Source: Cotesia glomerata
Taxonomy: Eukaryota > Arthropoda > Insecta > Hymenoptera > Braconidae
Reading direction: 5' to 3'
DNA length: 64,000 nucleotides
Assembly: GCF_020080835.1 (NCBI RefSeq)
Contig: NC_058161.1
Coordinates: 6,302,001-6,366,000 of the forward strand
A program made the position numbers and the translations under genes. Below the pieces are notes generated by a model. That model saw only the letters and a program-made list of their open reading frames with translations. It ran no database searches and had not been told where the DNA came from. This document shows, piece by piece, positions 37,901-50,700 of the stretch (its first letter is position 1; the number at the start of each line of letters is the position of its first letter).

Positions 37901-40900
37901 AGATTTGGTATTGAGTTGAGCAAAACCAGTCGTGGTTGGCGTTTTAGTCTATCGCATGTATTATGCTGTATCTTGAGTTCTATTGGGACTAAAATACGTG
38001 GTACAGGTGTACGTATGATATGTATGAATGATGTGACAAAAAAAATCGACTTGTTAGTATTAGCAAAGTGGTGATATGTAGTATATAGTATTGGTGGTAT
38101 TAGTATACATACAGTGAAACACATAAGTACCCGGCGCCGCGTCGACTGCATCGGAAAATCAATAGTCATACTTTGTGTGTATGTGTGTGTGTGTCTCGTC
38201 TCACCTTGGTACCTTAGGGGAAGATAGAGAGTGAAAAGAAGTAAGAATGTATAAGAACAAGTGGTTTTTTGCTTCGTTATTTTTCTTTTGATTTGGTAAA
38301 AAAAGATTTTTTTTTTTTTTTTTTTTTTTTCATTGATTTACTCTTGTCTCTAGTCGCGAGAAGCTAGTCAATTTTAATTATTTTTGTATATATAACAAGA
38401 AAGTATTCTAGATTAAAAAAGCTCATTGATTTGCTGCCTAATATATTTTTAATTGAAACATTTGAAATTTTAACAACAAAATATTGCAAATGAAGATAGT
38501 AATTTTTAAAATAATATAAACTATCAAAAATTATTTATTTTTTGATAGCTTAATGATAAGTAGTGATAAAAAGTAATTATTTACACAGCTTAGATTGATA
38601 AATTTAATTAATCTTATTTATTTAATTACATTTTTTATCTTTTTCATTAAAAATATTTATTGTTCTCTGAAAAATATTTCTTTTACGAAAGTATAATTGA
38701 GTAATTTAATTATTCTTTACTTTATAACTATAAAGCGTTACTTGAGAGTTTCTTACTTTTTTTACGAGGTTTCTTTTAAAGCTGTTTTCTTAAAAATAAG
38801 ACTATTGTTTTAACTGTAACCGTTATATCTATTTGAATGGTTTTAAATTTTATTTATTATATTTTTAATGAAAATTCTAAACGACAATTTCTTGATAACT
38901 ATTTTTCTTCTTTAAAAAAAATTGATTTATTCTCATTTATATTACTCATACCAATTTAACTAAAAATGACAAAATAGTTCTAAAAAGGTAGATTTTATTT
39001 ATCAAATAATAATCTTGATTAATTGAATGCGAAGTAAAGTGTCGGATTTATTAAATTAAATGAAAAAATAAGGTAAAGTTTCGTCTTGAGCTGGCATGAT
39101 ATCAGAATGACGTAACGGTAATATATGAGATAGAAAGTGAAGTAATAGACCGATAGATATATATAAAAGTACAATTTGTCGGAAAGAAAACTAGACAGTC
39201 AGTAAACTTAACCTTTACTTCGTCGATTACGGTCTAGTGTCATTCACATCGTGATTCATTCCGTTACGCCCTCCCGGGCGTGTCTTCGCGTTTACCGACT
39301 ATCATCATCTTGTAACATAATGAGCCGCGGCTAGACTGTACATCGTAATCGAGTACTATGGTCATGAACTGATCTGAGAGTTACATCTAGTAGAGTGTGC
39401 TCAATATTAAATTCTTGGTCCGTAATACAAAGTTTGCTCCATTAAGTATGACGCCACTTACATAATTGCTTTAAATTCAATTACACTCACAATAATGTAA
39501 CTAACTGACTATATTTACCAGAAGGCTACTTCATTCATTCATCTGAATACACTTGACCCTTTGTCAAATTCCAAATAATTCATTTTTTTCTCTAATCTCT
39601 GTTATTGAGTCAGATTTTTTTTTTGTTTCTATAAAAATTATTATAGTAAAAAAAAATTTTCTTACCAGTTAATAATACTAAGGTTAGCCGACGTTTTTAT
39701 TTTTTTTTTTTAGTTATTAAATTAAAACAAAAAAATATTTTTTAAAAATTGCTCTTACGGTTTTTCAAATTTTTCACAAATAAAAAATTATTTTTTATTT
39801 TTTTGTAATAATTTTTTCAATAAAACAAAATTCTAAAAATTTTCAGATGTCGGCTAACTTAATTTTCAGTGCCAGATAATACTAAAATTAGCTGACGTTT
39901 TTAATTTTTTGATTTTTTTTCAATAATTAAATTAGAACAAAAATATTTTCTTAAAATTGCATTTACAGTTTTTCAAGTTTTTTACAAATGAAAATTTTTT
40001 TTAAATAATTTTTTCAATAAAAAATTCTAAAAATTTTTAGATGTCGGGTAACTTAATTTTCATAGCCAGTTAAAGTAATTATTTTTTATTTTTAATTACT
40101 TGGTAAATAACTTAAAATGATGGATCAATAATTCAATATTGTCAATTGAACCTTGAATATATATTTTTTTGCGATAATCGAATATCGAAAATAGTAAGTG
40201 AGTATGGGTGTGACATTTGCGAATGTTTAATAGCTGCAAGCTGATAATAGAAAACGAATAATATCTGAGATAAAGAGTAAAAAAATGTTTTTAATGTTTG
40301 TACTCATATGGATGATATTACTTTTGTGCAAACGTCATTACTTTGTGACCTAGATTAACAGTTATAAACATTTACAGTCCACATTTTCAAAAGATTACTA
40401 CGTGTTACGTAATAAAATTAAAAATTATTTAATTAAATATAATAGTCTAGTAAATAACTTTTAATTTTATTTTCACTGAACTATTTGATATCATTTTTTA
40501 ATAAAAAAGTTATTTGATGTATAAATCATCAAAATACAAATATCGTATCAGATTAAAAGTTATATCAATCAAGATTTAAAATTTTTTTTTTAGGGAATAT
40601 TATTGTTTCCAAATGTATAAAATGATTAGGATTATAATTTATAAATTAGTACTTAAAAATAAAAACTCAGTAAAATTCGAAAAATAGTGTAAGCCAGTAC
40701 GTGAGGTCACTTTACGTTTCTCTCCATTTTAGTGTAGTGAAAAAAAAGCCGTTTTTCCTTGAAGAAATATCGTCTTTGGCTTTTATAAAATTGCGACTCA
40801 GTCACTTAATGGCAAGAGGTATAAGAAAACGATGATGAGTAAAATACACTAGTGCCTATTCAGAGATTAGTAAAGAAACTACTGTAATATTTTATAAGAA

Positions 40901-41714
40901 CTGATGCCTCGTTGTGTGTTTATTTTGTGATAATTAATATTAATGGTATCGTGTCAGATATTTTAAAGTTTGTTATTTATTGAAGATAAGTTTTTCGTAT
41001 GAAGAACAGATGATTGATTCTTGTAAGTAGTTACGGTAGTTTATATATAAGTAAATATTGTAAATGCGGAAAAATATATTATTTTTACGACCTCTAGAAC
41101 AGGTAGAATAGAATTTATTAGTGTAGTATATTCGATTATCTTAGTCAAGCACAATATAACGGCACACCTATATGCCTAAGCATTTTAAATTGCCAGCACC
41201 GGTTGTGTAGAGAAAAAAAAATTTATATGTATGTTTGTGTGTGTGTGTGTGTGTTTGTGTGCGTATATATTTTGTGGTTGTGATATCATACGAGTGACGT
41301 AATCCCATCGTATGGTTGATGATGATGCTTTTATTTAAGAGCCTACACTGCTAAATATCTTTACACATACATTCAATATTCACTGACATCGCCCTGTTTT
41401 GTGCGATAATAAATATTATTATCATTATTATACTTACACTTGAGATAATTGAAATAAAAAAATATAAATTGAGCTATTTTTAAGTGCAAGTTTATGAATT
41501 ATGAATTATTGTAAGTCATAGACTTGAATATCTTCTTTAATATTTAATCAAGATAAAAAAAATTCATGATTTGATTATGTAAGAAAATTTACGCTCGTAA
41601 TTGAGTTGTTAATATTTCTTGGAATTAAATTATTTTTAAATAAAAATAAAAGAAAAAAATTAAAAAATAGTTTTTATGAAAAAATAATTAATGAAAGTAA
41701 TTTTTATTTTTCAG
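34945..41714. other. Large 5' intron of beta-spectrin
   Basis: 6.8 kb without coding sequence. It holds a GC-richer block at about 37200-37330 and 37610-38220, with an open frame of no known similarity. A second block at 39150-39450 has TATATAAAAG (near 39160) followed by AGTCAGTAAA near 39198, perhaps an alternative promoter. A tandem pair of TTAGCCGACG repeats lies at 39684-40075, a (GT)n tract near 41237-41262, and a T-run near 38309-38330. Confidence 0.4.
39684..40075. repeat. Tandem pair of TTAGC(C/T)GACG...GTCGG(C/G)TAAC elements
   Basis: Two head-to-tail units of about 190 bp each begin with TTAGC(C/T)GACGTTTTTA and end with ATGTCGG(C/G)TAACTTAATTTTCA, so the ends are inverted. The interiors share AAAATTGC-T-ACGGTTTTTCAA and TTTTTTCAATAAAA blocks. 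Related to repeats at 30783 and 60405. Confidence 0.6.
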
Positions 41715-41768
41715 GAGGCCCTTTGGAGAAGGGTTAAATAAAAGTGAGCTGTTGGTCCAATTGGCAAA

Positions 41769-44700
41769 ATGACGACCGACATCTCAGTGGTGCGTTCAGG
41801 GTGGGACCCAACGCTTCAGCAAGAGATTGTCGACGAGTACGAATACGACGGAGGAAACTCAAGCTCGAGATTATTCGAACGATCACGAATCAAGGCCTTA
41901 GCTGGTATGTATTTACATTTATATTTATATCCATATATATCTCTATCTGATTAAATGTATTATTTAATAATACATATATAATTATATTACATGAGTGTAA
42001 CGTACAAAGTTTAAGATATACTAATTCTATTTATACACACATATGTACAAAAAATATTTTGTCGTGTAGGAAATAAGCAAAACCACATCCTTAGATATAT
42101 TTCTTATCAATAGTGAAACCGACTAGTCGAACTAAGCATTTATATCGCAAATCAGTAATGTACTAGACTTGATTGACTTTACACTCATTTATATTATATA
42201 TTATTTAGACTTTTCCAATCAATATGACCCAAAGATTATCTATAAGTGATTCACTTGAAGATTATTATGATAAAATAGTACTAGATTTACGGGGTAATTC
42301 TTGTCTATTTTTGCAATAAAAATCAGTGTTGTAAAATTACATTCAAAACTTTTTATTGCTATCGTTAATTTTTTATAGTTATGAAAATTTTTTTATATTA
42401 TTTTATTCAGTAATATATTTTTTTTTTTTTTTTTTTCGTTTAGGTGAACGTGAGTCAGTACAAAAGAAAACGTTTCAAAAATGGGTGAATTCACATTTAG
42501 TACGCTGCTCGAGTCGAATCGGCGATCTTTATGGAGATCTCCGAGATGGAAAAATGTTGATAAAGCTATTAGAAATATTGTCAGGAGAACGATTACCTCG
42601 GCCAACAAAAGGTAAAATGCGAATCCATTGTTTGGAAAATGTTGATAAAGCGTTACAATTTTTACGTGAACAACGTGTACATTTGGAAAATATGGGATCA
42701 CATGATATTGTCGACGGAAATCCACGTCTTACTCTTGGTCTTATATGGACTATTATATTACGATTTCAAATTCAAGATATTACGATTGAAGAAACTGATA
42801 ATCAAGAAACAAAATCTGCCAAGGATGCGTTATTATTGTGGTGTCAGATGAAAACCGCTGGTTATCACAATGTTAATGTGAGAAATTTCACTACATCTTG
42901 GCGAGATGGATTGGCATTCAATGCTATTATTCATAAACACCGCCCTGATTTAATACACTTTGACAAATTATCAAAATCTAATGCTATCTATAATCTTAAC
43001 AATGCTTTCAATGTAGCTGAAGATAAATTGGGACTTACAAAACTTCTTGACGCCGAAGATATATTCGTAGACCATCCTGATGAAAAATCAATAATAACTT
43101 ACGTCGTTACATATTACCATTACTTCTCTAAAATGAAGCAAGAAACAGTGCACGGTAAAAGAATTGGTAAAGTTGTCGGCATTGCAATGGAGAACGATCG
43201 TATGATCAATGAATACGAAGGCATGACAAGTGATCTTTTACGGTGGATTGAAAGTACTATTGAAGCTTTGGGTGATCGTCGTTTTGCTAATTCACTCGTG
43301 GGTGTTCAGTCTCAACTATCGCAATTTTCCAACTATCGAACCATCGAAAAACCACCGAAATTTGTTGAGAAAGGTAATCTAGAAGTGCTTTTGTTTACCC
43401 TTCAGTCTAAAATGCGGGCTAACAATCAAAAACCGTACACGCCCAAAGAAGGTAAAATGATTTCGGATATCAATAAGGCATGGGAACGACTGGAGAAAGC
43501 TGAACATGAGCGTGAGCTTGCTCTTAGAGAAGAATTGATACGCCAAGAAAAATTAGAGCAACTTGCCGCGAGATTTAATAGAAAAGCAAGTATGAGAGAG
43601 ACTTGGTTATCTGAGAATCAGAGACTAGTTTCTCAGGATAACTTTGGTTTTGATCTTGCTGCGGTCGAAGCTGCTGCTAAAAAACACGAAGCCATTGAGA
43701 CTGATATCTTTGCTTATGAAGAACGTGTACAAGCTGTTATGGCGGTTTCGCAAGAGCTTGAAGCTGAAAATTACCACGATATTCTTAAGATAAACGAACG
43801 TAAAGTTAATGTATTACGTTTATGGAATTATCTTTTGGAGTTATTGCGTGCTAGGCGTATGAGACTTGAATTGTCTCTTCAGCTTCAGCAAAACTTCCAG
43901 GAAATGCTCTATATTCTTGATAGTATGGAAGAACTTAAGCAGCGTCTTTTGACAGATGACTATGGAAAGCATTTGATGGGAGTGGAAGATCTCTTGCAGA
44001 AACACTCGTTAGTTGAAGCGGACATTAACGTTCTCGGTGAAAGAGTCAAGGCTGTCGTACAACAAAGTCAAAGATTCTTGGAGCAAGATGAAGGTTATCG
44101 TCCTTGTGACCCCGCTATTATTGTTGAACGTGTTCAACAGCTTGAAGATGCGTACTCAGAGCTGGTGCGTTTGGCAGTTGAACGTCGTGCTCGACTTGAA
44201 GAGTCTCGGAAACTTTGGCAGTTCTACTGGGACATGGCTGATGAAGAAAATTGGATCAAGGAGAAAGAACAAATTGTCTCTACTGGTGACATTGGACATG
44301 ATCTTACGACTATCAACCTTCTTTTGTCCAAGCATAAGGCGTTGGAGAATGAAATTCAATCTCACGAGCCTCAGCTTATGTCTGTTGCCGCTGTAGGTGA
44401 TGAATTGGTACGTCAACAACACTTTGGATCCGACAGGATTCAAGAAAGACTCCAAGAAATTTTGGCAATGTGGAATCATTTGTTAGATCTCTCAGCATTC
44501 AGGCGTAAGCGTCTTGAAGAAGCTGTTGATTATCATCAATTGTTTGCCGATGCTGATGACATCGATATTTGGATGTTGGACACTCTTCGACTTGTATCTT
44601 CAGAAGATGTCGGTAGAGATGAAGCGAATGTGCAATCCCTGTTGAAGAAACACAAAGATGTTACTGATGAGTTGAAAAATTACGCTACAACTATTGAACA

Positions 44701-47700
44701 ATTACACCAACAAGCTGGTTTACTCGGGGAACAAGATGCTAAGTCACCGGAAGTACTTGAAAGACTTGCATCGATTGACTCTCGGTACAAGGAGCTTTTG
44801 GAGCTTGCTAAATTGAGGAAACAGAGACTTCTTGATGCTTTGTCACTCTACAAACTCTTCAGTGAATCCGATGGTGTAGAACAATGGATTGGAGAAAAGA
44901 ACCGTATGTTGGATACAATGGTACCAGCTAAAGACATTGAAGATGTAGAGATAATGAAACATCGTTATGATGGTTTTGAGAAAGAAATGAATTCAAACGC
45001 ATCACGAGTAGCTGTTGTTAACCAATTGGCGCGCCAGCTTCTTCATGTTGAGCACCCCAACTCCGAGGAGATTGTTGTAAGACAGAATGAACTTAACCAG
45101 AAGTGGGCAGAACTTCGTGACAAAGCAGAAAACAAACGTGAAGCATTGAACTCGGCTCATGGTGTACAAACCTTCCATATTGAATGTCGTGAGACTGTAT
45201 CTTGGATTGAAGATAAGAAGAGAATTCTCCAACAGACAGACAGCTTGGAAATGGATCTTACAGGTGTTATGACACTACAGCGAAGACTCAGTGGTATGGA
45301 GCGTGATCTTGCTGCTATCCAGGCTAAATTAGACGCTCTTGAGAAAGAAGCGCAGTTGATTGAAAAAGATCATCCTGAAGAAGCAGAACTTATCCGTGAA
45401 AGAGTTTCTCAAATTCATACTATTTGGGAGCAATTAACGCATATGTTGAAGGAACGCGATGCTAAATTAGAGGAAGCTGGTGATCTTCACAGATTCTTAC
45501 GTGATCTAGATCACTTCCAAACTTGGTTGACTAAGACACAAACCGATGTTGCCAGCGAGGATACTCCAACAAGTTTAACTGATGCAGAAAAGTTACTTAC
45601 TCAGCATCAAAACATCAAGGAAGAAATCGATAACTACATCGATGATTACACAAAGATGATGGAGTACGGTGAGAGATTAACCAGTGAGGCAGGAGATGGT
45701 GATACCCAATATATGTTCCTCCGAGAAAGATTGAATGCTCTGAAAATGGGATGGGAAGAGTTACATCAAATGTGGGCCAACCGCCAGAATTTACTATCAA
45801 ATTCATTGAGTCTCCAGCTGTTCGATCAAAATGCCAGACAAGCCGAGGTATTATTATCTCAACAGGAGCACGTTTTAGCCAAAGACGAAACTCCTTCGAA
45901 TTTCGAGCAAGCGGAAAATATGATAAAACGACACGAAGCTTTTATGACTACTATGGATGCAAACGACGAGAAAATAAATTCAGTTGTTCAATTTGCCACT
46001 CGATTGGTTGACGAAGGGCACTTTGCTTCAGATAAAGTTAAAAAGAAGGCAGATAATATTAGCGATCGTCGTAGTATTAACCGTGATAAGGCTAATCAAC
46101 TGATGGAGAAATTGAAAGATCAATTGCAATTGCAAATGTTCTTACAGGATTGCGAAGAACTCGGTGAATGGGTACAAGAGAAACACATTACTGCCCAAGA
46201 TGAAACTTACAGAAGCGCTAAAACCGTTCATAGTAAATGGATGCGTCATGAGGCATTTATGGCTGAAATAGCGAGTAATAAAGATCGTTTGGAACAACTC
46301 CAACGCGCTGCTAATGAACTTATTCAACAGAAACCTGAACTTGAAAATATTATTAATCCAAAAGTTAATGAACTGGCTGATCAGTTTGAAGAACTTGAAA
46401 CTACAACACAAGATAAAGGTAAACGGTTGTTTGACGCGAATCGTGAAGTACTTATTCATCAAACATGCGATGATATCGACTCGTGGATGAATGAATTGGA
46501 AAAACAAATCGAAAGTACAGATACTGGATCAGATCTTGCTTCTGTCAATATTCTTATGCAAAAACAACAGATGATTGAAACACAAATGGCAGTGAAAGCA
46601 CGACAGGTTACTGAACTTGATAAACAGACAGAACATCTTCAGACTACAGTTCCTGATGAGACGATGGAAGAGATAAAATGTAAAAAAGAAAAAGTTGCTC
46701 AGCGATTCGAACAGCTTAAGGCACCGTTGATTGATCGTCAACGCCAGTTAGAGAAGAAAAAAGAAGCCTTCCAGTTCCGTCGCGATGTTGAGGATGAAAA
46801 ACTTTGGATTGCTGAAAAAATGCCTCAGGCTACAAGCAACGAGTACGGTAATTCACTGTTCAATGTTCATATGTTGAAGAAAAAGAATCAATCACTTCGC
46901 ACGGAAATTGAGAACCATGAGCCGAGAATAAATGCTGTCTGTGGAAACGGACAAAAATTAATTGACGAAGGTCATGAAGCAACTTCTGAATTCCAGAGAC
47001 TTATATCAGAGCTTCATGAAAAATGGCGTGAACTCAAGGAAGCTGTTAATGACAGAAACAATCATCTTCTTCAAAATGAAAAAGCCCAACAGTATTTCTT
47101 CGATTCAACCGAAGCGGAGTCATGGATGAGCGAGCAAGAGCTTTATATGATGGTCGAAGATCGTGGAAAGGACGAAATTTCAGCCCAAAATTTGATGAAG
47201 AAACACGAATCATTGGAACACGCTGTCGAAGATTACGCTGAGACAATTCGTCAGTTAGGAGAAACCTCCAGACAATTAATAAATGATCAACATCCTCTTG
47301 CAGATCAAATTGCAGTTAAACAATCTCAAGTTGACAAACTCTACGCGGGTCTTAAAGATCTTGCTGGTGAAAGACGTGCCAAATTAGACGAAGCGCTTCA
47401 ATTGTTCATGTTGAACCGTGAAGTTGATGATTTGGAACAATGGATCGCGGAGAGAGAATTAGTTGCCGGCAGTCAAGAACTTGGCCAGGACTACGATCAT
47501 GTTACGCTACTGTGGGAGAGATTCAAGGAGTTTGCTCGTGACACTGAAGCGATCGGGTCTGAACGTGTAGCAGCTGTTAATGAAATAGCAGATTCATTAA
47601 TAGCAACTGGACACTCAGATGCAGCGACAATTGCTGAATGGAAAGACGGATTGAATGAAGTGTGGCAAGATCTTCTGGAGTTGATTGAAACGCGTACACA

Positions 47701-50700
47701 AATGTTGGCAGCAAGTCGTGAACTACATAAGTTCTTCCACGACTGCAAGGATGTTCTTGGAAGGATTCTTGAAAAACAGAATGCCATGTCGGATGAGCTT
47801 GGACGTGATGCTGGCTCAGTATCAGCACTTCAACGCAAGCACGGCAACTTTATTCAAGATTTATCGACACTCCAGAATCAAGTTACGCAGATACAAGAGG
47901 AGTCAGCAAAATTACAAGCCAGCTATGCTGGTGACAAAGCTAGCGAGATAACAAATCGCGAAGCTGAAGTTGTTGCAGCTTGGAATAATCTTCAATCTCT
48001 TTGTGAAGGCAGAAAGGCTAAACTAGAAGACACTGGTGATCTATTTAGATTCTTTAATATGGTCAGGACTCTAATGATTTGGATGGATGACGTTGTAAGG
48101 CAGATGAATACTTCAGAGAAACCGCGAGATGTATCAGGAGTTGAATTACTGATGAACAACCACCAGAGTTTGAAAGCTGAAATTGATACTAGAGAAGACA
48201 ACTTGTTGGCTTGCATAAATCTTGGCAAAGATTTACTTGCCAGAAACCACTACGCCAGTGTACAAATAAAAGAAAAATTATCGGCTTTAACAGCTCACAG
48301 AAATGCTTTATTACATCGGTGGGAAGAACGCTGGGAGAATTTGCAACTTATTTTAGAAGTTTATCAATTCGCGAGGGACGCGGCAGTTGCTGAAGCTTGG
48401 CTAATTGCCCAGGAACCTTACCTTATGAGTCAAGAGCTTGGAGTAAGTTGATTATTAATTCTAAACAAGTTAAGGGGTTACATGGGTTTCCTCCGGATAA
48501 AAATGGCCTATTTTCAACAATTTTTAACTTCCCGCTAAGAAAATCGAAGATTTTCAAAAATCGGGAAGTTATTGTTTTCACCCCGTTTTGCAAAAATCGA
48601 GTTTTCATCAGATCTCGACGTTTGAAGGTCACAGGAAGCTTCCCTGACTATCCCCGCGAGGTCGTCACTATGTCTGTGCGTGTGCGTGTGTGTGTAAGTA
48701 TGTGAATCGCTTATAACTTTTTAACGATTGAACCGATCGGAATCTACCAAACGGCGTTCTAAAGAGTTCCCTCAAACTTAGATTTCCTATAAATTTGAAT
48801 CGATTCGGACCGATAGATTTTGAGAAATTTTGAGGAATCTCAAAAAAAATCGGAAAAAAATTTTTTTTGAAAGTGGTTTTTTTGGAATAACTTTTAAACG
48901 GCTTCATCGATCAACTCCAAAAACTAATCCGCTTTTGAGCTTGAAAAACCACGTCGATCACCGCTAATCCGGTCAAAATCGGTTGATTCGTTCGAGAGAT
49001 AGCGTGAACGAAAGAAAACCGAAAAAAGTGTTTTTTTCACATAACTTCGATATTTCTTTTCGGATCGTTTTTGGTGAAATAGAATAATTTTTAGAGCTCA
49101 AAAAACCGCGTCGATCGCCGCCAAGAACGTAATAATCGGTTGATTGGTTCGAGAGATATCTTCGACGAAGTATTTGGAAACAAGGATTTTTTCAACATAA
49201 CTCCGACATTTTTTGGAATAACTTTCAAACAGCTCTACCGATCGATTTCAAAAACTAATCAGCTCTTAACATAAAAAAACCACGTCGATTGCCGCCGGTC
49301 CGATCGAAATCGGTTCATTCGTTCGTGAGTTATCGTTGACGAAAGAAAACCGAAAAAAGTGTTTTTTCAGAATTACTCGAAGAGCTCAAAAGCATAGAAA
49401 AGCTATCCCTTTAAGCTCAGAGAGCTTAAAACAACACATAAATTGTATTTTTCAAAAACATCATTAGTGCTATTTTAAGCACCTAGGTATGAAAGCGGAA
49501 AGTTGCACGGATAGCCTTCAGGGTCTACCGTTTTTCTAGTTTGTTTTAATAGAAAAAATGAAATATTCTGTTTAAACTTTTTACTTTCTTGAAGATACAT
49601 GTTTAATAAGGGATTATTTAAATTTTGAAAAAAAAATATTATAAACTCTGCTAATGTGACATCATTTCCGACGAGCCCTCGGAAAAAAAGATTCGTCCGC
49701 GTGATCAGTAGAACTTCTAGCAGGATCATCTGAAGTGAAAAAAAAAAAAATATGTACTTTAGTTAAGACTTTAAACTAGGTCTTAAACGAAAGAAAAAAA
49801 AATGAAAATTGGATTTTTGGCAGAAGCTTTTACAAAAAAATTAAAAATTTGGTTAAAATTTCGCGGAATTTTTTTTTTTTTAAATAGTTGTAATTGAAAA
49901 AAAAAATCTTCCGTTCAAGACTTTGTAAATTATATCTCGAAGACCTGTCTAAAATTTCATCAAGATCGGTTGAGTAGTTCACGAGGAATCGTGGGTACCG
50001 TTTTTGAAAACATAGTTTTGAGAAAAACGCGATTAAAGTTTTGAGTTAGAATACAACAGCGCCTTAAGCGTGCCACTTCTTAAGACTGTATCTCCGAAAT
50101 TATTATTCGGATCGATTTGAAACTTTAGGACAATATTCTAGAGATGTTGTAGAATTTAATAAGACAAAAAAAATCGATTTTTTGAAACCGTGAAACCCAT
50201 GTAACCCCATAATGCAATTTAATTAATTATAACAACTTTAATTAATACTTAATAATTTTTGTTTTCTATACTATTGCAGCACACGATCGACGAAGTTGAG
50301 AATTTAATAAAGAAACACGAAGCATTTGAAAAATCAGCAGCTGCACAGGAAGAAAGGTTTAGTGCCTTGGAACGTTTAACTACGGTAAGTTATTTAAATA
50401 AATTATTGTATGTTGCATGACTCATTAACAATTAGTACTTCAGCACAAAGTAATTAGTATTCACTATGTTTGATTAATTGACGTAAAAAATGAATAACAT
50501 TAATTAATTTTGTCTGTGACAATGCATGATATTATGAAATATTATCTCAATTTTGAGATAAATATGCTTTTAACACTGACCATCACTATGTTAATCGTTG
50601 TATGTGTTTTGGAATCATGTTTAATGGGTTATTCTTAGCCTGAGATGGTGTACTGTAGTGACTTCTTATTGGGCATGCCAATGGCGGAACTTGAACACAG

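Noticed and set aside
37882..38169. Reverse-strand 95-codon frame in the beta-spectrin intron
   Set aside because: No known similarity and repetitive dinucleotide content at its edge; likely chance.
42356..42443. Upstream extension of the large beta-spectrin frame as the protein start
   Set aside because: This is the polypyrimidine tract and branch region of the intron; the real start is the 41769 exon, whose sequence matches the family N-terminus.
48397..48907. Open frames crossing the end of the large beta-spectrin exon into the intron
   Set aside because: They run through the splice donor into the mobile element, so they reflect repeat composition rather than genes.
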